NCBI RefSeq assembly: GCF_017948245.1
Contig: NZ_CP072869.1
Span: 248,001 to 312,000, forward strand
DNA length: 64,000 bases
DNA from: Rhizobium sp. NLR16a
GTDB taxonomy: Bacteria > Pseudomonadota > Alphaproteobacteria > Rhizobiales > Rhizobiaceae
Reading direction: 5' to 3'
In this document: piece by piece, positions 28,916 to 38,435 of the stretch
Layout: each line of letters begins with the position of its first letter
How positions within the stretch are numbered: position 1 is the stretch's first letter
Translations under genes and position numbers: made by a program
The notes under the pieces: model-generated
What the model was told of the DNA's origin: nothing
Seen by the model: only the letters and a program-made list of their open reading frames with translations
The model's database searches: none

Positions 28916-29709
28916 CAGCGCGGCTCCATTTTCTGGCCCTCCGGAACGCTCTTGACCTCGGCGTTGAAGAACTTTTCCCGCCGCGCCTGCGCCAGGTCCT
29001 TGTCGGTCTGTTCCGTCTGAAGCCATGTTCCCATCATTGTCATCTGTTGGGAGACGAGGCCGCGAAGCTTCTGCATTTGCGCGACTTGCTGAGCGGCGAT
29101 CTCGTGCCCGACCTGCAAAGCCTTCATCTGCCCGTCAGCCGTCTCGGACATCGACCGCAATGAGGACATCGTGTCTTCCTCGCTGTCGAACTGGTCGGCC
29201 GTCAGGCTCGCGGCCTTCAGCGAGCTGGTGATCGTGTCACGGTTGGTGTCCGACCAGGACTGGTAAGTCGAGGAGAAGGTTGCGTTGCTCGGCAAATTCG
29301 TCTTGAGATCGGCGTAGCTCTGAAAGCGCTGCTGAAGAACGTCGTCCGCATTCCCCATGGAAAAGGCGATGCCCTGTCCCTGGTCGACGATACTGCGCAG
29401 CTGGTTGAGATCGCTTTCGACCTGCCCCCAGATATGATCGGGAAGCTGCGCGGTGTTTTGCAACATGTTCTCGTAGATCTTCAGCTGGTTCTGGATCTGC
29501 TCTGCAAGCTGGCTGATCTGCGTCAGCTGATTGTCGACCTGGATGCCGGAGCTTTTCATGAGACCGACAAGCTGCGCATTGTTGGCGAGCTGCGTCCATT
29601 CGGTCGCAGCGCCGGTGGCTGTCCCAGCTTGCACCGTGCCTGAGCCTCCAATCGTGAGAGCGGCGGCTGTTAAGCAGACGAGCCATCTACTTGAGTAGCG
29701 ATGCGGCAT
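28912..29709 (-). CDS. trbJ: TrbJ (VirB5-like) protein
   Basis: 265 residues from 29709, with GAGAGGAG upstream. Signal peptide ending GTVQAG, then a long helical body (QLTQISQLAEQIQNQLKIYE; QRFQSYADLKTNLP) as in VirB5 pilus-tip proteins. Secreted to the pilus or cell surface. Confidence 0.94.
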   Translation of the reverse strand: MPHRYSSRWLVCLTAAALTIGGSGTVQAGTATGAATEWTQLANNAQLVGLMKSSGIQVDNQLTQISQLAEQIQNQLKIYENMLQNTAQLPDHIWGQVESDLNQLRSIVDQGQGIAFSMGNADDVLQQRFQSYADLKTNLPSNATFSSTYQSWSDTNRDTITSSLKAASLTADQFDSEEDTMSSLRSMSETADGQMKALQVGHEIAAQQVAQMQKLRGLVSQQMTMMGTWLQTEQTDKDLAQARREKFFNAEVKSVPEGQKMEPRW

Positions 29710-32137
29710 CGTGAACTCCTCTCGTTTCAAGCCAGTGGATCGGCCATTCGTGGCCATGTTCGGATTTCAGTGCGCGGATGCGCTTGAGGTCCTCTTTGCC
29801 CGACGCGCCGACAAAGCTCAGTGCGATTGGCCCAAGCGACATGTCGAAGAGCCGCCGGCCGTCGGGGGTAGCGACGTAGTATTCGCGCTTGGGGATCGAG
29901 CTCGAGACGATCTCGATCTGACGCTCGTTTAACCCTATTCGCTCATAGAATTCTCGCGTGCCCGACTCACGAGCGGCGCCATTCGGAAGGCAAATCTTGG
30001 TCGGGCAGGATTCCTTCAGCACGTCGATAATCCCGGATCGTTCGGCATCCGAGATCGATTGGGTCGCAAGAACGACGGCGCAATTTGCCTTGCGCAGCAC
30101 CTTAAGCCACTCGCGTATCTTGTCGCGGAACACAGGGTGGCTGAGCATGAGCCACGCCTCGTCGAGGACGATCAGACTTGGCGACCCATCCAAACGCTTC
30201 TCGATCCGGCGGAACAGGTAGGTCAGCACTGGCACGAGATTGCGCTCGCCCATATTCATTAGTTGCTCGATCTCGAAGGTCTGGAGGGCGCCGAGCGTGA
30301 GGCCGTCCTCTTCCGCATCGAGAAGCTGCCCCATCGGGCCGTCGACGGTGTAGTGATGCAGTGCGTCCTTGATCTCGCGCAGCTGCACGCCGCTGACGAA
30401 ATCCGAGAGCGAGCGACCGGAGGCGCTCGCCATCAGTGCGACCTGCCGAGAGATGGCGTTACGATGATCGGGGGTGATGGTGACGCCCTGCAGGCCGACC
30501 AGCATCTCGATCCATTCCGTCGCCCAAGCCCGGTCGGCATCACTTTTGAGTTCGGAGAGTGGGCAGAAGGCCAATGCCCTCCCCTCTTCCACATTGTCGT
30601 CGCCGATCTCATAGTGATCGCCGCCGGCTGCGAGCGTCAGGGGGAGAAGTGAACTGCCTTTGTCAAAGGCGAAGATCTGCGCATTTTCGTATCGGCGAAA
30701 CTGCGCGGCGATCAGAGCCAGAAGCGTCGACTTGCCTGAGCCGGTTGGGCCGAAGATCAGCGTGTGGCCGACATCATCGACATGCAGGTTCAGACGAAAC
30801 GCTGTCGAGCCGCTCGCAACCTGCATCAAGGGCGGGGAGTTCGGCGGGTAAAAGGGGCATGGCGCGACCGGGTTTCCGGACCAGACAGAGTTCAGCGGAA
30901 TCAAGTCGGCGAGATTGCTGGTGTTGATCAGCGGCTCACGGATGTTGCAATACCAGTTGCCGGGCAAGCTGCCGAGGTAAGCATCGGTGGCGTTTAGCGT
31001 TTCGATGCGCGCCCCGAAACCTTCCGCCTGGATCAATCGCCGGATCGCTTCGGCCTTCTCCTGGAGTGCCTCGCGATCGCTGTCGAACAACACGACGACC
31101 GGTGTGTAATAGCCATAGGCAACCAGCTGCGATGAGGCCTGCGCGATGGCATCTTCGGTCTCGGCCACCATAGTCATCGCGTCTTGGTCGACGGATCGAC
31201 TTTGTGTCTGGAATATCTGGTCGAAGAACGGCCGGACCTTCTGCTGCCATTTCTTCCGCGTCCGTTCGAGCTTCTGTCGGGCTTCCTCGGCATCAAGGAA
31301 GATGAAGCGCGATGACCACCGATAGGTCAGCGGCATCAGGTCAAGGCTGTTCAGAATGCCCGGCCAGCTTTCGGCCGGTAGACCGTCGATCGCAACGACG
31401 CCGAGGAAACGGTTTTCGACCTTTGGCGTCAGTCCGTGTTCAAGCTCCGCGGTGGCGATCCAGTCGAGATACATCGGAACATCGGGAAGCCGGATAGGAT
31501 GGCTTTCCCCGGTGGTGCAGAATCGGGCGAACTGGAGCAGCTCGTCATATCTGGCAATTCGCTCCCCTCCCCTTTCGACCGTTTCGCGGGTCTCCATTCG
31601 CCGGATCGAAAGAGTGTTTGCAAAATACTGCTCAAGCTCGCGCACCGCATTCTTGAACACGAAGAGCACCGTGTCCGCGTAGGATTTCTTCCGGCTTTGC
31701 TCATCCGAATAGATGTATTTGCTGAGAGCAGTCTTCTTGGACTCGAGCGGCCTGTTGGTCAGGATCAGCGCATGCTTGCTCTCGAAATGCCCCTGCTCGC
31801 GCGCGAAATGCGATCGGCGCTCGGCATCGATCGCGCGGGTCACCGGGTCCGGGAAATGGCATCGATCTTCCGATGGATAGTCGACCGTCGGAATGCGGAT
31901 GGCTTCGACCTGGATCATCCAGCCACTTCCAAGCCGCGACAGAACGGCATTGATCTGCCTCGACAGCTCGTTGCGCTCGAGGTCGGTCGCGCTTTCGGAG
32001 TCCGGGCCAGCGAAGTACCAGCCTGCCATCAGACTTCCGTCCTTCAAGAGGAGGACACCATTGTCGACGAGGCCGGCGTAGGGAACGAGATCGGCAAAGG
32101 ATGGGCCGGTCACCCGGAAGCGTTTGAGAGCTACCAT
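29687..32137 (-). CDS. trbE: TrbE (VirB4-like) ATPase
   Basis: 816 residues. Walker A FGPTGSGKSTLLALIAAQF near residue 460 and Walker B SLIVLDEAWLML near 650, with ATQSISDAERSGI after it. It is the large hexameric ATPase powering the Trb type IV secretion channel. Overlaps the trbJ start by 23 bases. Intact. Confidence 0.97.
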   Translation of the reverse strand: MVALKRFRVTGPSFADLVPYAGLVDNGVLLLKDGSLMAGWYFAGPDSESATDLERNELSRQINAVLSRLGSGWMIQVEAIRIPTVDYPSEDRCHFPDPVTRAIDAERRSHFAREQGHFESKHALILTNRPLESKKTALSKYIYSDEQSRKKSYADTVLFVFKNAVRELEQYFANTLSIRRMETRETVERGGERIARYDELLQFARFCTTGESHPIRLPDVPMYLDWIATAELEHGLTPKVENRFLGVVAIDGLPAESWPGILNSLDLMPLTYRWSSRFIFLDAEEARQKLERTRKKWQQKVRPFFDQIFQTQSRSVDQDAMTMVAETEDAIAQASSQLVAYGYYTPVVVLFDSDREALQEKAEAIRRLIQAEGFGARIETLNATDAYLGSLPGNWYCNIREPLINTSNLADLIPLNSVWSGNPVAPCPFYPPNSPPLMQVASGSTAFRLNLHVDDVGHTLIFGPTGSGKSTLLALIAAQFRRYENAQIFAFDKGSSLLPLTLAAGGDHYEIGDDNVEEGRALAFCPLSELKSDADRAWATEWIEMLVGLQGVTITPDHRNAISRQVALMASASGRSLSDFVSGVQLREIKDALHHYTVDGPMGQLLDAEEDGLTLGALQTFEIEQLMNMGERNLVPVLTYLFRRIEKRLDGSPSLIVLDEAWLMLSHPVFRDKIREWLKVLRKANCAVVLATQSISDAERSGIIDVLKESCPTKICLPNGAARESGTREFYERIGLNERQIEIVSSSIPKREYYVATPDGRRLFDMSLGPIALSFVGASGKEDLKRIRALKSEHGHEWPIHWLETRGVHDAASLLK

Positions 32138-32147
32138 GGCCGCCTCC

Positions 32148-32447
32148 TCAGTACCGGCGCCACGGCGAAGTGGTCGCCTTGTAGTAGGGCTTGTAGGAAA
32201 TGTGCCTGATATAGACCTGCCGCATGTGCGGATCGGCCTTCGCCATCATCCTGAGCAGCCCGACGATCACGACCCAGACAACGACGCCGAAAAGCGCCGA
32301 GTAGGCCGTAAGCACAACGAAGATCAGGATCACCGCTGCAAGACCGGTGATCAGCACCAGCTCCCGGTCGGCGCCCATGAGTAGGTTCGGGCGGGAGAGC
32401 GCGCGATGGATGCGGTTACGCCGCAGGCCCGACAGGGACTCAGCCAT
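32148..32447 (-). CDS. trbD: TrbD (VirB3-like) protein
   Basis: 99 residues from [20 protein letters not shown]. Two hydrophobic stretches ([34 protein letters not shown]) and the ending [20 protein letters not shown], typical of TrbD. Inner-membrane partner of TrbE. Overlaps trbC by 8 bases. Confidence 0.95.
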   Translation of the reverse strand: MAESLSGLRRNRIHRALSRPNLLMGADRELVLITGLAAVILIFVVLTAYSALFGVVVWVVIVGLLRMMAKADPHMRQVYIRHISYKPYYKATTSPWRRY

Positions 32448-32823
32448 GATCCCCCTCCCCTCCTTCGTTCGAACCAATTGAGATGACCTGCTCTTCGGTC
32501 AGCCCGATCGAAGCGCCGGTCGCACCGAATAGGCCGACGATGTTGGTGGCGCCGAGCAGGATGCCGGCGACGAGAACGACGTACACAAGTCGCCGTGCGA
32601 AATCGTTCAGTTCACCGCCAAAGATGAGCATGCCGCCGGCAATGGCCACGGCTGCAAGCGCGATCGCGCCCGCGACCGGGCCGGTTATCGACTCCTGGAT
32701 CTGCTGCAGTGGCCCTTCCCATGGGAGGCTGCCGCCGGAACTGGCGAGCGCCGGCGCGACCGAGGCAAGAATGATGGGCGTCGCCACGAGCGCGGCGGCG
32801 ATGAGGGTATGCTTACGCGACAT
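32440..32823 (-). CDS. trbC: TrbC (VirB2-like) pilin precursor
   Basis: 127 residues from [21 protein letters not shown] long signal peptide cleaved after ASVAPALA, then the two hydrophobic helices of a VirB2-type pilin ([20 protein letters not shown] and [19 protein letters not shown]). Expected to be processed, and cyclised by TraF. The start overlaps the trbB end. Confidence 0.95.
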   Translation of the reverse strand: MSRKHTLIAAALVATPIILASVAPALASSGGSLPWEGPLQQIQESITGPVAGAIALAAVAIAGGMLIFGGELNDFARRLVYVVLVAGILLGATNIVGLFGATGASIGLTEEQVISIGSNEGGEGDHG

Positions 32824-33790
32824 GGCGCGCCTCCTGTTCTTCGGTGAGCTGGTCGGATTCGATCTCGTACCGTCCGTTGATGAACTGCTCGATTTGGATG
32901 ATGTCGCGAACAAGCCGCCCACGCGGCGTCCGCTCAATCGAAATCACCAGGTCGACGGCCTCTCCGATCACCTCGTGCATCGGCTGCTGGCTTGCCTCGG
33001 CCGTCAGCTGTTCAAGGCGGCGCAGCGCCGACATGGCGGTGTTGGAGTGAATGGTCGCTACGCCGCCCGGGTGACCGGTGTTCCAGGCCTTGAGCAACGT
33101 CAGGGCCGCGCCGTCGCGGACTTCGCCAACGACGATCCGGTCGGGACGCAGCCGCATGGTGCTCTTGAGGAGCCGCGCCATGTCGATCGTATCGCTGGTA
33201 TGGAGGAGTACGGCGTTCTCGGCTGCGCATTGGATTTCCGCGGTATCCTCAAGGATGACGAGGCGATCCTGTGGCGCGGACTTCACGATCTCGTGGATTA
33301 CGGCGTTCGCAAGCGTCGTCTTACCCGAGCCTGTCCCCCCGGAAATGATGATGTTCAGCCTCGTGGAAATGGCACTGCGGATCGTTGTGGCTTGGTATTC
33401 TGTCATCACGCCGGCGCGAATGTAGTCTTCAAGTGGAATGAGGCGCGATGCCCGGCGACGAATCGTGAAGGCGGGCTTGGTGACAACGGGAGGCAACAGT
33501 CCCTCGAAGCGGTGGCCACCGATTGGCAGCTCGCCGGAGATGATTGGCTGTTCCGTGTCGACCTCTGACTGAAGCGCGTGCGCCACTGTACCGATCACCA
33601 TCTCCGCTGCAGCGGATGACATCTCGCCTGCGGGCGCAACGCCGTGACCTAGCCGTTCGATGAATAATTTGCCGTCCGGATTGAGCATGATTTCGACGAC
33701 GTTCGCGTCGTCCAGGGCAACACAAAGCTGATCGCCGAGCGCCTCCTGAAGTTTGCGGACGAGCCGAGGGTGAGAGCGAAGCTGGTTCAC
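32813..33790 (-). CDS. trbB: TrbB (VirB11-like) ATPase
   Basis: 325 residues from a GTG at 33790, behind GGAGAAATCC and overlapping the traI stop by 4 bases. Walker [19 protein letters not shown] near residue 148, then [11 protein letters not shown] and [16 protein letters not shown] (Asp and His boxes). A hexameric traffic ATPase at the base of the mating channel. Confidence 0.97.
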   Translation of the reverse strand: MNQLRSHPRLVRKLQEALGDQLCVALDDANVVEIMLNPDGKLFIERLGHGVAPAGEMSSAAAEMVIGTVAHALQSEVDTEQPIISGELPIGGHRFEGLLPPVVTKPAFTIRRRASRLIPLEDYIRAGVMTEYQATTIRSAISTRLNIIISGGTGSGKTTLANAVIHEIVKSAPQDRLVILEDTAEIQCAAENAVLLHTSDTIDMARLLKSTMRLRPDRIVVGEVRDGAALTLLKAWNTGHPGGVATIHSNTAMSALRRLEQLTAEASQQPMHEVIGEAVDLVISIERTPRGRLVRDIIQIEQFINGRYEIESDQLTEEQEARHVA

Positions 33791-34425
33791 GGATTTCTCC
33801 TTAGGCTGCCTGGCCGAGAGGGGGTGAATTCAGAGCGGTAGGTTGAGGGGAGGAGCCTTAGGAACGTGGCCGCATTGACAGGCAGCGTCCCGGCTACGGC
33901 CATCGTCACGCCGATCTTCTTGGGTTCGGCCAAACGCTGAAGCTGCCATCCCACGCGAGCGAGGATGCGCTCAAATCGAAGATCGGTCACAGTAACAACC
34001 TCAGTATACGCATTCGCCATGCACCATTCGATGATGCCAGCGAACATGGTCAGCGTCGCTTCATGGACCGAGCCGTCCCCCCTCCCCTCAGCGAGAGTCG
34101 TGTCGACACAGAAGCGAGAACTCTCGATCATCGCGGCATGCCCATTGAGTTGACCGCCGGGGAGCAGAGACGGGAAAACGTCGGCCACCATTGTTGGACC
34201 AAGCGAAGGGAGAAGCCTCGCGCACCCCGCCAATTCGCCGGTCTCTGCGACGGCGAGCACATAGGTCGGCCGAAGCGCGTCGAAACGATCGGACTCGCGG
34301 CCGGCCGTTACGTCCACTTCCCAACCCAGGCGATCGGAAAAAACCCGAGCACGAAGCTGATAGTGGATGTGTAGGAGATGCGCCTCTTGGATCGTCCGGG
34401 GTGTTGAGAGCGCGAGGACCTGCAT
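33787..34425 (-). CDS. traI: TraI, acyl-homoserine-lactone synthase
   Basis: 212 residues from MQVLALSTPRT; GGAG 8 bases before this ATG and the resulting standard length decide the start over 34464. LuxI-family hallmarks are present: LRARVFSDRLGWEV, ESDRFDALRPTYVLA, LAGCARLLPS, MIESSRFCVDT. It makes the autoinducer for TraR. First gene of the traI-trb operon, preceded 60 bases upstream by a near-palindromic tra-box-like site. Confidence 0.96.
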   Translation of the reverse strand: MQVLALSTPRTIQEAHLLHIHYQLRARVFSDRLGWEVDVTAGRESDRFDALRPTYVLAVAETGELAGCARLLPSLGPTMVADVFPSLLPGGQLNGHAAMIESSRFCVDTTLAEGRGDGSVHEATLTMFAGIIEWCMANAYTEVVTVTDLRFERILARVGWQLQRLAEPKKIGVTMAVAGTLPVNAATFLRLLPSTYRSEFTPSRPGSLRRNP

Positions 34426-34484
34426 GATTTTCTCCGTCATTGTTGGACGGCTGGAAATCAGCATAGATCGGGACCGAGGGGCAG

Positions 34485-34500
34485 TTGTAGAATCCTACAA
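34485..34500. promoter_or_regulatory. tra-box-like palindrome before traI
   Basis: TTGTAGAATCCTACAA, with arms TTGTAG and CTACAA around AATC. The right half GAATCCTACA is shared with the sites at 10177 and 14566 and, inverted, 35816. It is placed where TraR should activate the traI-trb operon. Confidence 0.6.
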
Positions 34501-34659
34501 ACTTGCAGGGGGTGAGTCGCTTCGACAAATTCCTTATTTTGTCGAATGCAGCCATTAGCAAGTGTCGACCGTGGAGAATGCCAGTAATCATGTCCTGATC
34601 CCACCGACCGGATCATCGCTTGATCATCGATGTTCAACCTCGAAAGAGGGCTTAAACAT

Positions 34660-35067
34660 ATGTCGATTTCCAAGCTTACGCTTAAATCCAAGGGTGAGCC
34701 GGTACGCCGGGTTGAGGTGTTCACTGGCAATGGCCGTCGCCGCGAATGGAGCGACGATCAGAAGGACGGTGTGCTCTGTGGAGCGGCATGGGGTGACTCC
34801 GCAGCAACTGTTCACATGGCGACGGCTCGCCCCAAAGCAGCCGAGGTACTTTCTGTGCCCGAGGAAGATCCTATGCTTGCGCCAGCGGTCGTCGTGTCGC
34901 CCGGGAAGCCAGAGCCGAAGAAGGCGCGGCGGGCACGTTCGCCAAGGAAAGCTTCTCCGGAAGCGGCTATCGAATTGCAAATTGATGGAGCCACGCTGCG
35001 CATCGCCTCCGGCACCGATGCCACAACGATTGTCGCCGTTATCCAGGCGTTGAAGGCTCAATCTTGA
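34660..35067 (+). pseudogene. IS66 TnpA-like remnant
   Basis: The frame starts MSISKLTLKSKGEPVRRVEV, with FTGNGRRREWSDDQK, the IS66 orf1 N-terminus. The C-terminal AIELQIDGATLRIASGTDAT with TIVAVIQALKAQS is also typical of IS66 TnpA. The helix-turn-helix middle (VTPQQLFTWRRLA) is in another frame (34562-35053), so at least one indel has occurred. Inactive. Confidence 0.75.
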
Positions 35068-35338
35068 TCGGTAAGTCCGATGCGGTAAAGCTGGTGAAGG
35101 CCCAGATGGGTGCCGACCCATTCTCTGGCACGATCTACGTGTTCCGGGCCAAACGAAGGGACCGGATCAAGCTGATCTTCTGGTGTGCCTGGTCGCCAAG
35201 CGGCATGAGGATGTCGAGTTCCATTGCCCGGATGCACGACGGTTGTATCTGACATCCGCGCAGTTCTTGGCGGTGTTCGATGGACTGGACTGGAAACGCG
35301 TTCCGATCCCACGCGACAAATTCGGCAAGGCCAATTGA
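35064..35338 (+). pseudogene. IS66 TnpB-like remnant
   Basis: Overlaps the tnpA remnant stop. It lacks the usual TnpB N-terminus and reads GTIYVFRAKRRDRIKLIFW, then after a frameshift VCLVAKRHEDVEF and LTSAQFLAVFDGLDWKRVP. These are the middle and end of an IS66 TnpB. No tnpC follows. Confidence 0.7.
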
Positions 35339-35404
35339 GGCTCACGAAAGGCCTGCGCCGACGGATGGGCGCTTCGTAGCTTGCGAAATGATTTTTGGCA
35401 ATTG

Positions 35405-35425
35405 ACCCGCCCGGGAGAGGCGGGT
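35405..35425. terminator. GC hairpin after the IS66 debris
   Basis: ACCCGCC and GGCGGGT pair around CGGGAGA-type loop bases. There is no T-run, so terminator function is uncertain. Confidence 0.35.
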
Positions 35426-35443
35426 AGAATCGTCACGTGATGT

Positions 35444-35491
35444 AAAAACCGTCTATGGACTAAAAACCCGTCACGGGACTGAAAAACCGTC
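35444..35491 (+). repeat. Three iteron-like direct repeats
   Basis: AAAAACCGTC at 35444, AAAAACCCGTC at 35462 and AAAAACCGTC at 35482, spaced 18-20 bases, the later two followed by ACGG. Located 46 bases before a small ORF. This layout is like iterons upstream of a plasmid replication initiator, or a repeated operator. Confidence 0.5.
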
Positions 35492-35536
35492 ACGGTTGAA
35501 AAGCTAGAGTCACCTTATAAGGTAGCGGAGGATCAA

Positions 35537-35881
35537 ATGGAAACCACTTCGGAGCGCATTCAGCGCCATGCCAAAGAACTCTGGGCACGCAGTGCAGGCG
35601 CGGGGCGCCGTCCCCCGATCTATGTCTCGCAGACTTCGCGCTCGACGACTAAGGGTGAGGCGAACCCCAATCCAGAGAGCGGAGCAAATGACCCCCGTAC
35701 GCAGCGCATATGCTCAATGTTGTACGAACCGGCTAAGCTCTTGAAGGGGAATGGAGTCGCCATCGTGCGAACAGTGGGTCATGCTCTCCCTGTGCACCGA
35801 AGCGACCGGGACGGTTGTAGGATTCACAGTAAAACAGATCATGAACATACCGGGATGCCAGCCTTGCTAACTTACAGATAA
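35537..35881 (+). CDS. Possible truncated replication-type protein, unrecognised
   Basis: 114 codons starting METTSERIQRHAKELWARSA behind AGCGGAGGATCAA, a strong ribosome site. The first ~85 residues (RRPPIYVSQTSRS, DPRTQRICSMLYEPAKLLKG) look like real protein; the end, HRSDRDGCRIHSKTDHEH, runs through the tra-box-like element and looks like read-through into the repA control region. Together with the iteron-like repeats it may be the 5' remnant of a second, lost replicon. Function not established. Confidence 0.4.
   Translation: METTSERIQRHAKELWARSAGAGRRPPIYVSQTSRSTTKGEANPNPESGANDPRTQRICSMLYEPAKLLKGNGVAIVRTVGHALPVHRSDRDGCRIHSKTDHEHTGMPALLTYR
35816..35828. promoter_or_regulatory. tra-box-like element upstream of repA
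   Basis: TGTAGGATTCACA, the exact reverse complement of the 13-mer at 10177 and 14566. It is 219 bases before repA. Ti plasmids raise copy number through TraR acting at repABC promoters, so the position makes sense. Confidence 0.55.
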
Positions 35882-35918
35882 AGAACGTAAAAGTTGTTGG
35901 GCTTGGCGTTTCCCGGGG

Positions 35919-35944
35919 GTTAAGCGTTAACCTTTCGTTAACCT
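35919..35944. promoter_or_regulatory. Inverted repeat before repA (operator or parS-like)
   Basis: GGTTAA-GCG-TTAACC at 35919-35933 is followed by another CGTTAACC half at 35937-35944. A palindrome with a repeated half-site in the repA leader is a reasonable RepA/RepB binding site; which protein binds is unknown. Confidence 0.4.
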
Positions 35945-36046
35945 AAAAGCCCTTGCTCAAAAATTCGAATCGGCGCTTATTGCCGGTGGCGGAACTTTAC
36001 CGGTTTCGCGAAAAATACCGCCAGTGGCAACAAATGGGTTATCGAT

Positions 36047-37261
36047 ATGGCGAAGGCCGCCGCAAAAGAAGCACCTGCAGTTGAAGGATTGACAGCCTTG
36101 ATGGAGCGTCATGCCGATGCCCTCTCGAGCCAACTTCAAGCACATCATCTTAAGGTCTTCCCACCGCATTCCGAGAAGGGCATTCGAACATTCGGGCCGT
36201 CTGAGGCGTCTAAGCTGCTCGGCGTTGGCGAGTCCTATTTGCGCCAGACCGCGTCAGAGATGCCGGAGTTGAATCTTAGCATGAGCCCGGGTGGCAGGCG
36301 AATGTTCTCAATTGAAGATATCCATGCGATTCGGAAGCATATGGACCAGGTCGGCCGCGGGAACCGGCGTTACCTGCCGCATCGTCGAGATGGCGAACAG
36401 CTTCAGGTTATCTCTGTTATGAATTTCAAAGGTGGATCTGGCAAGACCACCACCGCCGCGCATCTGGCACAGTATCTCGCTATGCGCGGATATCGCATCC
36501 TGGCCATAGATCTGGATCCCCAGGCGAGTCTTTCCGCGCTCTTCGGTAGCCAGCCGGAAACCGACGTTGGTCCGAACCAGACGCTTTACGGCGCCATCAG
36601 ATACGATGAAGAGCAGGTTGCTATCGAGCAGGTTGTCCGAGCAACGTATATCCCTGATCTCCACCTGATCCCGGGCAATCTTGAGCTGATGGAATTCGAG
36701 CATGACACGCCGCGTGCGCTGATGAAGCGCAAGGAAGGCGACACGCTCTTTTACGGTCGTATCAGTCAGGTGATCGAAGACATCGCAGACAACTACGACG
36801 TCGTGGTGATCGACTGCCCTCCCCAGCTTGGTTACCTCACGCTTTCGGCTCTGACTGCCGCAACATCGATCCTAGTCACTGTCCATCCTCAGATGCTGGA
36901 CGTGATGTCGATGAACCAGTTTCTGGCAATGACATCAAACCTTCTGCGCGAAATCGAGAACGCTGGCGCAGAGTTCAAGTTTAATTGGATGCGCTACTTG
37001 ATAACTCGTTTCGAACCGAGCGATGGACCGCAAAATCAGATGGTCGGTTATCTGCGGTCTATTTTCGGCGAAAATGTCCTTAATTTCCCGATGCTTAAAA
37101 CCACCGCGGTTTCGGATGCTGGTCTGACAAACCAGACCCTATTTGAAATCGAGCGTGGCCAGTTCACGCGTTCGACCTATGACCGAGCGTTGGAGGCGAT
37201 GAATGCCGTCAACGACGAAATCGAAACACTGATCAAAAAAGCATGGGGTAGACCCACATGA
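36047..37261 (+). CDS. repA: RepA, ParA-type partition ATPase
   Basis: 404 residues. N-terminal DNA-binding region with GPSEASKLLGVGESYLRQTA. A ParA deviant Walker A, NFKGGSGKTTTAAHLAQYL, near residues 125-143, then LAIDLDPQASLSALFG and YDVVVIDCPPQLGYLTL. It partitions the plasmid and represses repABC. It overlaps repB by 4 bases (ATGA). Typical length and intact. Confidence 0.97.
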   Translation: MAKAAAKEAPAVEGLTALMERHADALSSQLQAHHLKVFPPHSEKGIRTFGPSEASKLLGVGESYLRQTASEMPELNLSMSPGGRRMFSIEDIHAIRKHMDQVGRGNRRYLPHRRDGEQLQVISVMNFKGGSGKTTTAAHLAQYLAMRGYRILAIDLDPQASLSALFGSQPETDVGPNQTLYGAIRYDEEQVAIEQVVRATYIPDLHLIPGNLELMEFEHDTPRALMKRKEGDTLFYGRISQVIEDIADNYDVVVIDCPPQLGYLTLSALTAATSILVTVHPQMLDVMSMNQFLAMTSNLLREIENAGAEFKFNWMRYLITRFEPSDGPQNQMVGYLRSIFGENVLNFPMLKTTAVSDAGLTNQTLFEIERGQFTRSTYDRALEAMNAVNDEIETLIKKAWGRPT

Positions 37262-38280
37262 GCCGGAAGCACATCCTTGACGTCTCAACAGACGCGCCCG
37301 AAACGTCGTCCGCAGACTACAGAGCCGCAAAGAATCGATCCATGCCGCTTCTCGGGGTGGCAAGGAAGGAGCGCGATCCCGCAACGAAGCTCACAGCGAA
37401 CATTGGAAACGCGCTGCGAGAGCAAAACGATCGTCTCAGCCGTGCCGAAGAGATCGAGCGGCGTCTTGCTGAAGGGCAGGTAGTGATAGAGTTGGATGCC
37501 TCGTCAATTGAGCCGTCGTTTGTGCAGGATCGTATGCCGGGGGACATCGACGGGCTCCTTGCTTCGATCCGCGACCAAGGACAGCAAGTCCCCATCCTTG
37601 TACGACCTCATCCGGACCAGCCCGCCCGATATCAAGTTGCTTTCGGCCACCGTCGGCTGCGCGCCGTTTCAGAGTTGGGAATCCGGGTCAAGGCGGTTGT
37701 TCGCGAACTGACAGACGAGCAATTGGTCGTAGCGCAGGGTCAGGAAAACAATGAGCGAGAAGATCTTACCTTCATCGAAAAGGCGCGCTTCGCACATCAC
37801 CTAAACAGGCAGTTTTCAAGAGAAATTGTCATCGCCGCGATGTCTATCGACAAGAGTAATTTGTCGAAGATGCTTCTGCTCGTCGACGCCCTCCCCTCTG
37901 AACTAATCGATGCTATTGGTGCTGCTCCTGGCATTGGACGGCCGAGTTGGCAGCAGCTAGCGGAGCTGATCGAGAGAGCGCCTTCACCGGCCGATGTGTC
38001 GAAATATGCGATGTCGGAGGAAGTTCAAGCGCTGCCATCGGCAGAACGGTTCAAGGTGGTGATCGCTAGTCTGAAGCCGAGTCGGGTTGCGCGCGGACTT
38101 CCTGAGGTCATGGCCACCCCGGACGGCACCAGAATTGCTCAGGTGACGCAGAGCAAGGCCAAACTGGAAATCACGATTGACAGGAAGGCGACGCCTGATT
38201 TTGCGACCTTCGTACTCGAGCGTTTGCCAGCGTTGTATCAAGCGTACCATGTTGAGAATCAACGGAAACACGGAGAGTAA
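37258..38280 (+). CDS. repB: RepB, ParB-type partition protein
   Basis: 340 residues. ParB box region DGLLASIRDQGQQVPILVRP and YQVAFGHRRLRAVSELG, then the helix-turn-helix LNRQFSREIVIAAMSIDKSN with LSKMLLLVDAL. It binds parS and stimulates RepA. Translationally coupled to repA. Confidence 0.97.
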   Translation: MSRKHILDVSTDAPETSSADYRAAKNRSMPLLGVARKERDPATKLTANIGNALREQNDRLSRAEEIERRLAEGQVVIELDASSIEPSFVQDRMPGDIDGLLASIRDQGQQVPILVRPHPDQPARYQVAFGHRRLRAVSELGIRVKAVVRELTDEQLVVAQGQENNEREDLTFIEKARFAHHLNRQFSREIVIAAMSIDKSNLSKMLLLVDALPSELIDAIGAAPGIGRPSWQQLAELIERAPSPADVSKYAMSEEVQALPSAERFKVVIASLKPSRVARGLPEVMATPDGTRIAQVTQSKAKLEITIDRKATPDFATFVLERLPALYQAYHVENQRKHGE

Positions 38281-38435
38281 ACCGCAAAAGAAAAGAGCCC
38301 CCTCAACGTCGCCGTCGCGGAAGCCCTTCTGTCTCTCTAGCAAGAACAGAATCGCATTTCCTCGAATCCTCGTCAAGAGTTTTTAGCGCCGTGTTGGTGA
38401 GCTGAGTTCCTTTGCCTGCTGAAAGGTAAAAGATA
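38281..38435 (-). ncRNA. Probable inc-alpha counter-transcribed RNA region
   Basis: The 155-base repB-repC gap is where every repABC plasmid encodes a small antisense RNA controlling repC. The gap contains a G/C-rich block and, on the minus strand, GGGGGCTCTTTTCTTTT near 38285-38302, a plausible 3' end. The RNA itself is inferred from synteny; its start is not located. Confidence 0.4.

Noticed and set aside
35444..35491. AAAAACCGTC repeats as a CRISPR array
   Set aside because: Only three 10-11-base repeats with 8-9-base spacers and no cas genes; no CRISPR array was seen anywhere in the window.
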